DNA from: Lewinellaceae bacterium
GTDB taxonomy: Bacteria > Bacteroidota > Bacteroidia > Chitinophagales > Saprospiraceae
Direction of reading: 5' to 3'
Length of the DNA: 64,000 bases
Assembly: GCA_020636405.1 (NCBI GenBank)
Contig: JACJXW010000011.1
Location: 140,204 to 204,203 of the forward strand
This document shows positions 9,813-20,023 of the stretch, one piece after another (within the stretch, counting starts at the first letter, position 1; every line of letters starts with the position of its first letter). The notes beneath the pieces were generated by a model that was given only the letters and a program-made list of their open reading frames with translations, was not told where the DNA came from and did no database searches. The position numbers and the translations under genes are program-made.

Positions 9813-12800
9813 ATGTTCCAAACCATTTTCCGATACGAACTCCGGTTTTGGTTCCGGCAGCCATCCGTTTATGTATATGCGGCCATTTTTCTGGCCATCT
9901 CCGCGGGCGCCATGGCCGCGCAGGCCGGCATTTTTGGCGAACAACGCGCCATACACGGGCTGGTGCCGGTGGCCAATTCGCCGCTGATGATCCACGAAAT
10001 GGCCGGGTTTTTCCTGAAACTCATTCTGTTCCTGATCCCGGCGATCATCGGCCTGTCCGTTTACCGGGATGTAAAGAGCAACATACACCCGCTTTTGTAT
10101 TCCTACCCGTTTGTCAAGAGCAGCTATTTGTCGGCAAAATTCCTCAGCTCCTTCACGGTTTTGGGGTTCATCGTATCTGCTATCGGTGTGGGTTTCTTTG
10201 TCGGCGCCCGCTTGCCCGGGGTCAATCCTTTACTGGTGGGGCCCTTCCGGCCGGCCGCCTACCTGCAAACCTATTTCGTGTACATCCTTCCCAATATCCT
10301 TTTATTCGGGGCGGTCATCTTTATGGTGGTAGCGCTTACCCGAAACATCTACGCCGGTTTCATTACCATCGTCCTGTTACTTTTATTACAAAAGATAACG
10401 GAAAGCCTGCTGGGAGGTTTGAGCGATTTTTTCACCCTGGCCATTCTCGATCCCTTTGGACAGTCGGCAGTTGCCTACCATACCCGGTACTGGACATTTG
10501 CCGAGCGCAACGAGCTGACGCTGCCGGTAAAGGGCGCCGTGATCTATAACCGGCTGTTGTGGCTGGCCATTGCCGCCCTGTTTTTCGGGCTGGGGTACCG
10601 GAAATTTGCCTTTCACCATTTTGCCCTTTCACCGGGAGGTAGAAAAGGCAGGGAGGAGCGCAATTTAAAGGCCAACCTCGGGCGCCTCATCCGGGTGGCG
10701 TTGCCGGACGCCGGCTACGACTTTTCCTTGCGCCAACAGCTGATCGCCACCTGTCGGATAGCGGCTGTCGAGTTTGCTTATATTCTTAAAAGCTGGTTGT
10801 TTCTCAGCATTCTCGCCGGAGGGATACTGATGGTATTCTTTCAGCAGGCGGAGATGAGCCCGCCGTATGGCTTCCGGACGCTGCCGGCTACCTGGAAGAT
10901 GCTCCGGATCCCCGCCTTTTTATTTCTGGGGGTTATCCATCTGCTCACTTTCCTGTATGCGGGTATGTTGGTGCAGCGGGCTCGCCTGGCCAGGATGGAT
11001 CAGTTGGTAGACGCCAGCCCTTTGCCCAACTGGACTCTGTTGTTGTCAAAATTAGTGGCCCTGGTGATGATGCAGATAGGGCTCTTATCGTTGATCATGA
11101 TTGCCGGGGTAGTGGTGCAGGCGCTCAACGGCTATTACCAGTTTGAGATCGGCCTGTACCTGTTCCAGTTGTTTGGGCTGTACCTGCCCGGGCTGATCAT
11201 CTGGGCCCTGGCCGCGCTGTTCGTTCAAACCCTGTTTACCAATCCCTACCTCGGCCTGTTCCTGCTGATCCTGGGCTCCATGGGGGTAGCGGGCCTGCCG
11301 GACCTGGGGGTCGAGCATTTCGTATTCCGCTATAACCTGGCGCCGGAGTTTTCCTATTCCGCCCTCGACGGTTTCGGGGCCACCCTGGCGCCCTGGTTGC
11401 TCTACAAAAGTTACTGGATGTTGGCTGGGCTGTTCCTGCTGATGGGGGCCTTGCTGTTGTGGATAAGAGGCATTCCAGTCTCTTTTTCAGAACGGCTGGC
11501 CATTGCCAAATCGCGGTTCAGGGGCCATACGGCCTTCTTCACGCTCTTCTTCCTCTTTGCCTTTCTGGCGCTGGGCGCCGGCATTTACTACGAAGACATT
11601 TTTCTTTACCCGAAGATCAACACGGCAGCGGAAGAAGAACAGTGGAAGGTGGAAAACGAAAGGAGATACAAAAAATATGAACACCGGGTGCAACCCCGGA
11701 TCGTGGGGGTGGATCTGAATGTACACCTCTTTCCGGCCAGCCGGGACCTCCGGGCTGATGGCATATATACCCTGGTGAACAAGTCCGGGCAAAGGATAGA
11801 CACCCTGCTGGTACATCACAGTTATGATGAAGAAACGCAGTATCGCTTCGATCGGCCTGTCCGGACGGTGAGCAGGGATACCTTCATCCGCTTTGACGTA
11901 CACTTGCTCGAACGAGGGTTGGAGCCGGGCGACAGCCTGAAGCTGTACTTTCAACTGAACAACGAGCCCAACGGCCTTTTTCGTTCGAGCTCACCGGTCC
12001 GGGGCAACGGCACCTTTTTTACCAATGACATTTTTCCAGGGCTGGGATACCGCCCCCTGGAACTGGCCGATAACGGAGCACGCGCACAACACGGCCTGCC
12101 GCCCAAAAAAGGGGAACGGCCCTACCCGGAAGACAGTACCGCTCATTATGATTCGTATTCCTCTATGGATTCGGACTGGATCGCTTTTGAGGCCACCGTC
12201 AGTACCTCCGAAGATCAGATAGCACTGGCGCCGGGATATCTGCAACGATCGTGGGTGGATAAGGGGCGTCGCTATTTCCACTATAAGATGGATAGCCCGA
12301 TCAAGGATTACTACGGTTTCAACTCCGGCCGGTACCTCGTGGAGCGGGACAAGTGGGGAGATGTCGGCCTGGAAATCTACTACCACCCGGGGCACGGCTA
12401 CAACCTGGAAAATATGATGAACGGGCTGAAGGGCGCTCTGGCGTACAACTCCCGTTACTTCGGCTCCTATCAGCACCGGCAGGCCCGCATTATTGAATTC
12501 CCGATGACTGCCGGTGGGTTCGCCACCACTTTTGCCAATTCCATTCCGTTTACCGAAAAGCAATTTATGGCTGATGTGGACAGCACCGAAGCGGATTTTA
12601 TCGATTTCCCGTTTTACGTTGCCGCCCATGAGATGGCCCATCAGTGGTGGGGCAACCAATTGCTGCCTGCCGACGTGCTCGGCGCCCGGATGCTGACCGA
12701 AAGCCTGGCCGAATACACCGCTCTGAAAGTACTGGAAAAGCAGTATGGCAAAGCTGGTATGCGCCGCTTCCTGAAACTGAACCTCGACCTGTACCTGAGA

Positions 12801-13451
12801 GGAAGAGGAAAAGAAAGCCGGCAGGAACGCCCGCTGATCTACGCCGAACTCGATCAGGATTACATCAATTACCGAAAGGGCGCCCTGGCTTTTTATGCCC
12901 TGAGCGATTACGTCGGCGAAGCGCAATTGAACGCTGCCCTAAGAACTTACCTGGATAAGGTGCGTTTTCAGGATGCTCCTTATACCACCTCTTTGGAAAT
13001 GCTCGGGTATCTCCGCGAAGCGACTCCCGATTCGCTGTCTTACCTGATCGAGGACCTGTTCGAAACCATAACGCTTTACGATAATCGGATAAAGGAGGCC
13101 CGCGTGGCCCCGCTGCAGGATGGACGGTACCAGGTAGAGATCGAGTTCATCGTCAGCAAATACCGGAGTAATGGCAGTGGGGAGCGATCTTTTATTACTG
13201 GAAACGCACCACTTTCCCTGGAGGAAGGATCCACCGAAGCGCCCGTTCGTTCTATCCCTCTGCAGGATTATGTTGAACTGGGCATTTTCGGCCAAGCCGA
13301 AGAGGAGGTGTACTTTCAAAAGCACAAGATCACCCAGGTGGACAATAAACTGGTGGTCATTACCAATAGCCGGCCTGTCGCCGTGGCGATCGACCCCTAT
13401 TGCAAATTGATCGATGCCAATACCGAGGACAACCGAAAGTGGGTGCGGTGA
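9813..13451 (+). CDS. ABC-2 permease fused to an M1-family metallopeptidase
   Basis: 1212 residues. The first ~590 residues form two ABC-2-like blocks of about six membrane helices each, joined by a soluble loop (about 265-320). The rest is a soluble M1 aminopeptidase-like module facing the periplasm, with the zinc site HEMAHQWWGNQL (first His near residue 939) and the downstream glutamate in TESLAEYTA, 19 residues after the second His instead of the usual 18. The exopeptidase motif GxMEN is absent; FPMTAGGFATTFANSIPF stands in its place, so classic aminopeptidase trimming is doubtful. Such permease-M1 fusions occur in Bacteroidota next to an ABC ATPase, as here. The substrate is unknown; a coupled peptide export and cleavage role is speculation. 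Confidence 0.88.
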   Translation: MFQTIFRYELRFWFRQPSVYVYAAIFLAISAGAMAAQAGIFGEQRAIHGLVPVANSPLMIHEMAGFFLKLILFLIPAIIGLSVYRDVKSNIHPLLYSYPFVKSSYLSAKFLSSFTVLGFIVSAIGVGFFVGARLPGVNPLLVGPFRPAAYLQTYFVYILPNILLFGAVIFMVVALTRNIYAGFITIVLLLLLQKITESLLGGLSDFFTLAILDPFGQSAVAYHTRYWTFAERNELTLPVKGAVIYNRLLWLAIAALFFGLGYRKFAFHHFALSPGGRKGREERNLKANLGRLIRVALPDAGYDFSLRQQLIATCRIAAVEFAYILKSWLFLSILAGGILMVFFQQAEMSPPYGFRTLPATWKMLRIPAFLFLGVIHLLTFLYAGMLVQRARLARMDQLVDASPLPNWTLLLSKLVALVMMQIGLLSLIMIAGVVVQALNGYYQFEIGLYLFQLFGLYLPGLIIWALAALFVQTLFTNPYLGLFLLILGSMGVAGLPDLGVEHFVFRYNLAPEFSYSALDGFGATLAPWLLYKSYWMLAGLFLLMGALLLWIRGIPVSFSERLAIAKSRFRGHTAFFTLFFLFAFLALGAGIYYEDIFLYPKINTAAEEEQWKVENERRYKKYEHRVQPRIVGVDLNVHLFPASRDLRADGIYTLVNKSGQRIDTLLVHHSYDEETQYRFDRPVRTVSRDTFIRFDVHLLERGLEPGDSLKLYFQLNNEPNGLFRSSSPVRGNGTFFTNDIFPGLGYRPLELADNGARAQHGLPPKKGERPYPEDSTAHYDSYSSMDSDWIAFEATVSTSEDQIALAPGYLQRSWVDKGRRYFHYKMDSPIKDYYGFNSGRYLVERDKWGDVGLEIYYHPGHGYNLENMMNGLKGALAYNSRYFGSYQHRQARIIEFPMTAGGFATTFANSIPFTEKQFMADVDSTEADFIDFPFYVAAHEMAHQWWGNQLLPADVLGARMLTESLAEYTALKVLEKQYGKAGMRRFLKLNLDLYLRGRGKESRQERPLIYAELDQDYINYRKGALAFYALSDYVGEAQLNAALRTYLDKVRFQDAPYTTSLEMLGYLREATPDSLSYLIEDLFETITLYDNRIKEARVAPLQDGRYQVEIEFIVSKYRSNGSGERSFITGNAPLSLEEGSTEAPVRSIPLQDYVELGIFGQAEEEVYFQKHKITQVDNKLVVITNSRPVAVAIDPYCKLIDANTEDNRKWVR

Positions 13452-13515
13452 GGAGAACACGGGAGGAATTCGGTGTTGAGGTATCTCGGTTTTATGACCG
13501 TTCGGTCACAACCCC

Positions 13516-13610
13516 GATTCGGGATTCGTGATTCGTTACTGGGCCGGCCGATGGCGGCTCTTCAGTGGCCCGCGAATCAACGAATCAACGAATCACGAAT
13601 CAACGAATCA
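13516..13610. repeat. Word-repeat inverted pair (GATTCGT / ACGAATCA)
   Basis: Between two convergent genes, three 7-bp GATTCGK words (13516-13537) face a tract of five CGAATCA(A) words (13572-13610). The two tracts are reverse complements and can fold into a long hairpin, which may serve as a two-way terminator. It belongs to the class of 7-8 bp word tracts seen at other gene ends in this window. Confidence 0.75.
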
Positions 13611-13618
13611 CCGGCCTC

Positions 13619-16615
13619 TTACCTGCTCTTCACCACCCGTTGCGCCATCCGTTCCCCGTCGATGTCCACCACCAGGAGGTAGGCGCCGGCGGGCAGTTCG
13701 GCCAGAGAGAGCTCCAGCGTTTCCTCACCGGCAAGCTGAGCCTGTCCCTGTAATACGGGCCTTCCCAGCAGGTCGGCCAGATAGTAGCGGGCCGGAGCGG
13801 GCCGTTCCAGGCGGAAGGCCAGGTAGAGCACTTCCTGTGCCGGATTAGGATAAGCTACCATAGCATTTTCGCTGAGCTGCTCCGTTGTGCTGGTAACGGC
13901 TGATTCGGTGACCGTTACAGTGCCGGAGACGCTGCTGGCGCAGCCGTTGGTTTGTTCGATCACCGTCAGGATCACCTGGTAAGTTCCCGTGTCGGCGTAG
14001 GCATGAACAGGATTGGCCTCGCTGCTGGTATTGCCGTCGCCAAAATCCCAGAACCAGAAAGCTGCTCCTTCCGATTCGTCGGTGAAGGACACCTCATTGC
14101 TGCCGGAGGCAAGGTCAACTGTGGCTTCCATTGGGCTGAAGGCCACCTGCGGCACGTTGCCCTGCCGCACTTCGATGTCGAGGGGCACCCGCCCGCAGAA
14201 GTAGGGGTATTCCACTTCCCAGTCGTAGAAATAATGGTAGTAGATCAGGCCTTGGGTTGACCGCTTGATGGACAGGACGTTATTGATCTCGTAAGGATAT
14301 TGGCTGCCGCCGATATTGAGGGCCAGAGGTTTGCCTGCCCTCAGCTCCAGGCTGTACCCTTCGCCCGGCTGGTCGATCTTCCAGTTGATGTCAATGCGCT
14401 GTTCGCCGGCAGCTACCGGAACCACCCTGGTGATGCTCGATTCATCGGGGTAGGTCAGTTTCAGGAGGCGAGAGCCGGCTTCTTCCGCATATACCTTTAC
14501 GGAACGGATGGTCAGCGGGGCGTGTACATCAAAAACGATGCCTTGCTGCTGGTTGTCATATTGGAGGGTATTGCCGACGTTTTCGGATCGGCCTGTTTTT
14601 ACAATGGGGGATATTTCGGCGTAGACGGTGGCAGGCTCGTCCCCAACCGGAACGATGGCGGAGGCCCCTTCCGCCAGTAACGCTCCTTCTTCCTGCTGGT
14701 CGTACCAACGCACGACAGCGTCCTGGCCGATCGGCACCTGTACCCAGGCGTTGCTGTTCTGGCAGGTAGCCCGTTCGCTGGCCACCGTGGCGGTGAACTG
14801 CTCGTCTGCAACCAGGCGGACGCGTTTTTTCAGACGGTTGTTGTACTTACGAGCATCTGCCTGTCCGTTCACCTGGCGGATCTCCACTGCAAATTCATAA
14901 TTGCCGGCATCCGATTCTACCTTGGGCAGGCGGATCTGAGCCCTTTCCCGGGGGAGGATCTCTCCTTCCCAGTTGAATAGGTAAGATATGGTAATGTTGT
15001 CTGAAAGGGAATAGGCGATCTGCATGGAAGTGAAAGGCTCGGAACCGTTGTTCTCCACCTCGATCACCGGCTCAAGCGATTCTTCGCAGTTCAGCACGGG
15101 GGAGGCGATACTCAGGAGGACGGCATCATTGGACGCCACTACCGGAGGAACCGGCTCGTTCCCTCTGCCCACCAGATAATTGAAGGCGGCAGGCAGGTTG
15201 ATGATGCCCATGCCGTAGTCGTTGTCTTCTCCGGGCGGGCCCAGGTCGATCGCGCTATAGTAGAGGGCTTTCATGATCTCCTCACCGGGCAGGTAGGGGA
15301 AGGCTTCTTTCAGCAGAACGGCGGCGCCGCTCACATGGGGCGTAGCCATGGATGTGCCGCTGAGCGAACCGTACCCTCCACCGGCCACACTGGAGCGGAC
15401 GTTAGAGCCCGGGGCGGAAACTTCGGGTTTGATGAGCAGGGAGCCTTCGCCTCCGCATACCGTTGGGCCACGGCTGGAACCGGCGGCGATCGGGAAGCTG
15501 GGGTTGTTGCCGTTCAGCCAGCCTACGGCGAACATGCGCACGGTATCCCAGTTGTTCATGGGCGGGTCGCCGATGGTCATGGGATCCGGCCCTTCATTGC
15601 TGGCGGAGAAGATGACGGCAATACCGGCCGCCATCACCGCATCGGTAATGGAGATGTGCAACGGGTCACCGCAGTCACTGGCGGTAGGATAATTAGCACT
15701 CCAGGAATTGTTGATCACGTCGGGCATATCATCGATCGTGTTGGCGTCTCCATCCGGGTTCATGGCCCATTGGTAAACGTTCACATAGTTTAAGGCCGAC
15801 CCCCCCGGAGCCCCACAGCTGGAGTGTGAACTGCCCAGCCACAGCGCATCGAAGGCCACGCCAATGGTATCGCGCTGCCGGCGGTCGAGGCCGACTACCG
15901 TTCCACCGACGTGAATGCCGTGGTCGCCGCAGAAGTAGGGCTCCCCGGCGTTGGCCCAGGCTTCGTCCATTGGCCCGTAGTGCCAGGCAAAATTGTTGTG
16001 GACCGCCGGGTGGAAAATGTCATTGCCGCTGTCGAGGATCAGTACCTTGCGGCCGTGGCCGGTGTACCCCATGGCCCACATCTCGGTGGCGCCGATGGCC
16101 GCCAGGCCCGGCTCGCGGTTGTTTTGTAACGCTTCTGATTCAACAACAGCTACCTCATTATCCGGCACTATGATCTCCCAGTTGATGTCCAGGCGTTCCA
16201 CTGCCGGATCCTTACTGAGGGCCTCGATGGCCTCCCGGCGCGCTTCGAAAAAGATGATATTGGTGACCCAGAAGGGTTGGATGCTTTCTTTTTTGACATG
16301 GGGAGAACTGTTCAGTTTGGCCAACATGGCAGGTTGGGTTGCCGCTGCTTTGGCCTGTAGGGCAGTGATCAGTTCATAGGTGCGTTCCTGCAGGCTGGCC
16401 TTGCGCTGGCGGAAACCCTCTTCCAGCACGCGCGGGTCGACGCGGTCGGCCAGCATTAGCATCACGGAATGAAAAGCTTCCGGCTCTTCTTCGAGCGCCA
16501 GGCGCAATCCTGGAGCTACCACTGCCGGATCGTAGGATTGGGCAGCAAGCGGGCTGGCCGCCATTCCAAAGAAAAGAAAGACGAGAAAATGAAAAAGGAT
16601 AAACTTTTTGTCCAT
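13619..16615 (-). CDS. Secreted subtilisin-like (S8) peptidase, copy 1, T9SS type A
   Basis: 998 residues from the ATG that starts the signal peptide MDKKFILFHFLVFLFF; an upstream in-frame ATG would add 19 residues ahead of it. The S8 domain carries the triad Asp195 (LILDSGND), His232 (DHGIHVGGTV) and Ser422 (GTSMATPHVSG). A beta-rich region follows, then a PKD domain (about 830-910, FWFWDFGDGNTSS) and a C-terminal T9SS type A sorting domain (AYPNPAQEVLYL to the end). It should be exported by Sec, pass through T9SS and be surface-bound or released as an endopeptidase. It is the last of three tandem paralogues. A GC-rich hairpin separates it from copy 2, so it probably has its own promoter. 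Confidence 0.95.
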   Translation of the reverse strand: MDKKFILFHFLVFLFFGMAASPLAAQSYDPAVVAPGLRLALEEEPEAFHSVMLMLADRVDPRVLEEGFRQRKASLQERTYELITALQAKAAATQPAMLAKLNSSPHVKKESIQPFWVTNIIFFEARREAIEALSKDPAVERLDINWEIIVPDNEVAVVESEALQNNREPGLAAIGATEMWAMGYTGHGRKVLILDSGNDIFHPAVHNNFAWHYGPMDEAWANAGEPYFCGDHGIHVGGTVVGLDRRQRDTIGVAFDALWLGSSHSSCGAPGGSALNYVNVYQWAMNPDGDANTIDDMPDVINNSWSANYPTASDCGDPLHISITDAVMAAGIAVIFSASNEGPDPMTIGDPPMNNWDTVRMFAVGWLNGNNPSFPIAAGSSRGPTVCGGEGSLLIKPEVSAPGSNVRSSVAGGGYGSLSGTSMATPHVSGAAVLLKEAFPYLPGEEIMKALYYSAIDLGPPGEDNDYGMGIINLPAAFNYLVGRGNEPVPPVVASNDAVLLSIASPVLNCEESLEPVIEVENNGSEPFTSMQIAYSLSDNITISYLFNWEGEILPRERAQIRLPKVESDAGNYEFAVEIRQVNGQADARKYNNRLKKRVRLVADEQFTATVASERATCQNSNAWVQVPIGQDAVVRWYDQQEEGALLAEGASAIVPVGDEPATVYAEISPIVKTGRSENVGNTLQYDNQQQGIVFDVHAPLTIRSVKVYAEEAGSRLLKLTYPDESSITRVVPVAAGEQRIDINWKIDQPGEGYSLELRAGKPLALNIGGSQYPYEINNVLSIKRSTQGLIYYHYFYDWEVEYPYFCGRVPLDIEVRQGNVPQVAFSPMEATVDLASGSNEVSFTDESEGAAFWFWDFGDGNTSSEANPVHAYADTGTYQVILTVIEQTNGCASSVSGTVTVTESAVTSTTEQLSENAMVAYPNPAQEVLYLAFRLERPAPARYYLADLLGRPVLQGQAQLAGEETLELSLAELPAGAYLLVVDIDGERMAQRVVKSR

Positions 16616-16688
16616 GACGATAGGGTTTAGTGATGATATTCTCGATGTTATAAGGGAGAGTCCCTTAGGCAAATCGGATAAGAAAAGG

Positions 16689-16756
16689 GGCCGGCCCTGG
16701 CTCTTTTAAACAGCGGCGATTAAAGCCGCCTAAAGAAAGAATGGCCAGGGCCGGCC
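16689..16756 (-). terminator. GC-rich hairpin terminator after subtilase copy 2
   Basis: A perfect 13-bp inverted repeat (GGCCGGCCCTGGC at 16689-16701, its complement at 16744-16756) encloses a smaller stem around GGCGATTAAAGCC. On the minus strand it is followed by CCTTTTCTT. It lies just past the end of subtilase copy 2 and before the start of copy 1. Next to it (16757-16770) is a second small palindrome, CTGCCTGGGCAG. Confidence 0.7.
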
Positions 16757-16785
16757 TGCCTGGGCAGGCATAGAGCGTACTTTTC

Positions 16786-19779
16786 CTAGCGGCTTTTTAC
16801 AATCCTTCGGGTTAGCCGGTCCCCGTCGATGTCCACCACCAGTAGGTAGGCGCCGGCGGGCAGTTCAGCCAGAGAGAGTTCCAGGACCTGTTCCGAGGCC
16901 ACCTGTTGTTGCCCCTGCAGTACCGGCCTACCCAGGAGGTCGGCCAGATAGTACCGGGCCTGGGCGGGCTGTTCCAGTTCGAAGGAAAGAAAGAGCATCT
17001 CCTGGGCCGGATTGGGGTAAACCGACAACCGGTTACCGCCCTTTAGCAGGGCTTCTTCGTCCGACAGCACTGCATCTTCGACCACCACAATATTGCCTCC
17101 CGAGCTGCTGCTGCACCCGTCCTGTCCCACTACGGTGAGTGTGATTTGAAAGTTGCCGGTATCGGAATACGTATGCAGGGGGTTTTGTTCCGTACTCGAT
17201 GAGCCGTCGCCAAAGTTCCACAGCCAGGAAACGGCTCCGGAAGATTCGCCGGTGAAGTTAACCTCGCCGGTTTCCTCGGCCAGGTTGATCTCTTCTGCGG
17301 GAACGCTAAAGCTGGCGGTTGGCGCCTGCCCTTCCTCCGCAACGGGGATGTCGACGGGCGTCCGGCCGCAGAAGTGGTCATACTCAACCTCCCAGTCGTA
17401 GAAATAGTAGTAGAACAGAGGGCCTCCCGTAGAGCCTGTTATGGAAAGGACGCCTGGTGTTTCGTAGGGGAATTCCGTTCCACCCAGGTTGTACAACAAA
17501 GGTTTTCCGGCCTGCAACTCCAAAGCGTAGCCTTCGCCCGGGTCGACCCGGAAGCCGAGCTCGATGCGGTTTTCGCCAACTTCCGGAATGGATGCCACCT
17601 TGGTAAAGGCATTACCGTTGGGGGTGGTCAGGCGGATCAGGCGGCCGCCGGTTTGTTCGGCATAAACCTTTACGGAACGCAGGATAAAGGAGGAATGCGC
17701 ATCGAACCGCAGGCCCAGCGTGGAGTTGCTGGGCTGTATGGAGCCACCGTTTTCATTGCTGAGCCGCCCTGCTTTTTCTACGGGGGTCACCTGCGCATAA
17801 ATGGTACGCCCTTCTTCTTCTACGGGAACCAGCAAAGAACGGCCTTCGCCCAGCAGGGTACCGTCTTCTTCGGCATCATACCACCTGATGGTAGCTTCTC
17901 CTTCGTAAAGGCTTTGGACCAATGCGTTGCCGTTCTGGCACACCGGAGCATCTCCCACGGATTCGGCAGGGAGTTTTTCATCTTCCACGATCCGTATCCG
18001 ATGCTTGAGGCGGTTGTTCAGATAGCGCTGGTCGGGCGTTTCGTTAGCAGCAGTCACTTCTACGATCAGCTCATATTCTCCGGCCGGGGCTTCCAGCGGC
18101 GACAGCTTGATCTTTTCCATGGCGCCGGGAAGCAGTTCTCCTTCCCACCGGTGTTCCTGGAGGTATGGCTCTTCCCCATCCACCTGGTAGCTGAACTGGA
18201 GGGAAGTGATCGGCTCGGTACCGTTGTTCAGGACCAGAGCCGATGGCGCGGCCTGGCTGTTGCAGTTGGGTACGGGAGCATCGACCTGAAGCAGGATCAC
18301 ATCATTGGGCGCTTCTACCGGGGGGGCTGGTTCATGGCCTCTTCCCACCAGGTATTCGAAGGCGGCCGGTACGTTGATAATGCCCATGCCGTAGTCATTG
18401 TCCTCGCCGGGTTCGCCCAGGTCGGTACAGGTATAATAGAGGGCCAGCAACAAGTCTTCGCCGGTGAGGTACGGAAAGGCTTCCTTGAGCAGCAGTACGG
18501 CGCCCGAAACGTGGGGAGCGGCCATCGAAGTACCGCTCAGGTTGCCGTACCCTCCCGGGAAGCTGGACCGCACATCGCTGCCCGGAGCGGATACTTCGGG
18601 TTTGATCAGCAGGCTGCCTTCGCCGCCGCACTTGCTGGGCCCGCGGCTGGAGGAATTGGCGATCGGAAAAGAGGCGTTGTTGCCATTGAGGTTGCCCACC
18701 GAAAAGAGGCGCACGGTGTCCCAGTTGTTGAATTTAGGGTTGGTGATGGTCAGGGGATCCGGGCCGTCATTGCCGGCAGAGAAGACCACAGCCACGCCTG
18801 CGCCGTATAAGGCATCGAAAATACTGACGACGCTCTGAGCGCCACAGTTATTCGACATGGAGCGCCAGGAATTGTTGATCACATCCGGTATATCGTCAAT
18901 GGTGGAAGGGTCGCCGTCCGGGTTGAGCGCCCACTGCAGCATTTCATCGATGGTAGACTGGTCGGCGCCCGTACTGCAATCGCCGCCCAGGGCCAGGCCG
19001 CCCATCCATTTGGCGTCGAAGGCTACACCTATGGTGTCTTTTTCAATGCGGTCAAGGCCCAGGACGGTGCCGGTCACGTGGGTGCCGTGGTTGTCACAGT
19101 CTTCGGGCTCGGTATTGCCTCTCCAGGCTTCGTTGATGTTCCGGTTATGATAGAGGAACTGGTTGTGCAGGGCAGGGTGGACATAGTCCTGGCCGGTATC
19201 GATGATCAAGGCCCGGCGGCCGTAGCCGGTGTACCCCATGGCCCACATCTGCGGGGCGCCGATGGCGCTCAACCCCCGCTCTGTACTATTGGATTCGGAG
19301 GGCATCAGGCAGATCTCTTCCTCGGCCCGTTCGAATTCTACCCTGGCGTTCAATCCCACCTCTGCGACAGTGGGGTCCAGGCTGAGGGCGTGGATGGCTT
19401 CCACGGTGCCTTCAAAGTAGATGATGTTGGTGATCCACAACGGATGGAAGCTTTCCTTACGGATGCCCGGCAGGCTACGCATTTTGGCCTGGAGGGCGGG
19501 TTGGGTCGCCTGGGCCCGTGCCTGCAGCGCTGTGATCAGTTCATATACCCGTTCCTCCATAGGGGCTTTACGGGAGCGGAAGTCCGCCTCCATTGCCCGG
19601 GGGTCTATCCGGTCCGCCAACAGGACGTAAGCTCGATGGTAGGCGCCCGGGGCCGTCTCCATTTCCATCCATAAAGATTCGGTTATTTTTCCAGCGTCAA
19701 AGCGTTGCGCCATCAGCCCGGTACCGGTAAGGAAGAGGGCCAGCATAGAGAGGTAGGTAAGCGTAAAGTATCTTTTCAT
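16786..19779 (-). CDS. Secreted subtilisin-like (S8) peptidase, copy 2, T9SS type A
   Basis: 997 residues with a signal peptide (LTYLSMLALFLTGTGLMAQ). The S8 triad is readable: LIIDTGQDYVHP (Asp), DNHGTHVTGTVLG (His) and LSGTSMAAPHVSGAVLL (Ser). Then follow a beta-rich region with the paralogue hallmark YYFYDWEVEYDHFCGR, a PKD domain (WLWNFGDGSSSTEQ) and a T9SS type A C-terminal domain. Its last ~80 residues are nearly identical to copy 1, also at DNA level, while its central region is the most divergent of the three. Predicted role: surface or secreted protease for protein breakdown. The AT-rich 60 bp just upstream probably hold its promoter. Confidence 0.95.
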   Translation of the reverse strand: MKRYFTLTYLSMLALFLTGTGLMAQRFDAGKITESLWMEMETAPGAYHRAYVLLADRIDPRAMEADFRSRKAPMEERVYELITALQARAQATQPALQAKMRSLPGIRKESFHPLWITNIIYFEGTVEAIHALSLDPTVAEVGLNARVEFERAEEEICLMPSESNSTERGLSAIGAPQMWAMGYTGYGRRALIIDTGQDYVHPALHNQFLYHNRNINEAWRGNTEPEDCDNHGTHVTGTVLGLDRIEKDTIGVAFDAKWMGGLALGGDCSTGADQSTIDEMLQWALNPDGDPSTIDDIPDVINNSWRSMSNNCGAQSVVSIFDALYGAGVAVVFSAGNDGPDPLTITNPKFNNWDTVRLFSVGNLNGNNASFPIANSSSRGPSKCGGEGSLLIKPEVSAPGSDVRSSFPGGYGNLSGTSMAAPHVSGAVLLLKEAFPYLTGEDLLLALYYTCTDLGEPGEDNDYGMGIINVPAAFEYLVGRGHEPAPPVEAPNDVILLQVDAPVPNCNSQAAPSALVLNNGTEPITSLQFSYQVDGEEPYLQEHRWEGELLPGAMEKIKLSPLEAPAGEYELIVEVTAANETPDQRYLNNRLKHRIRIVEDEKLPAESVGDAPVCQNGNALVQSLYEGEATIRWYDAEEDGTLLGEGRSLLVPVEEEGRTIYAQVTPVEKAGRLSNENGGSIQPSNSTLGLRFDAHSSFILRSVKVYAEQTGGRLIRLTTPNGNAFTKVASIPEVGENRIELGFRVDPGEGYALELQAGKPLLYNLGGTEFPYETPGVLSITGSTGGPLFYYYFYDWEVEYDHFCGRTPVDIPVAEEGQAPTASFSVPAEEINLAEETGEVNFTGESSGAVSWLWNFGDGSSSTEQNPLHTYSDTGNFQITLTVVGQDGCSSSSGGNIVVVEDAVLSDEEALLKGGNRLSVYPNPAQEMLFLSFELEQPAQARYYLADLLGRPVLQGQQQVASEQVLELSLAELPAGAYLLVVDIDGDRLTRRIVKSR

Positions 19780-19917
19780 TAGCCAATTATATTATTTATT
19801 CCGATTACTTTATATATCGCGAAATTAAAAATTTTATATAGCTCGCCAGCACTCTGTTTGTCGCCGTGTAGGCAATTGGTATAATGGGCCTGGTGAGGGC
19901 GTCGGGTTGGGGGCGAG

Positions 19918-20022
19918 GTTTTAGGTTTTGGGGATTTAGGGTTTAGACTCTTGACGGGTGTCCTTTGGGGTGCTCAACCCGAAAACCTCAACCCTGAACC
20001 CTAACCCCCAAAACCTAAAATC
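19918..20022. repeat. Long inverted repeat between subtilase copies 2 and 3
   Basis: The left arm (19918-19946: TTTTAGGTTTTGGGG then ATTTAGGGTTTAG) and the right arm (19994-20022) are reverse complements over about 29 bp with a few mismatches. The arms are themselves made of TTTAGGG-like words. The right arm ends next to the stop codon of copy 3, so the hairpin probably terminates that transcript. Confidence 0.7.
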
Positions 20023-20023
20023 A

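Noticed and set aside
17374..18810. Plus-strand frame of 478 codons inside subtilase copy 2
   Set aside because: Shadow of the subtilase; no recognisable domain.
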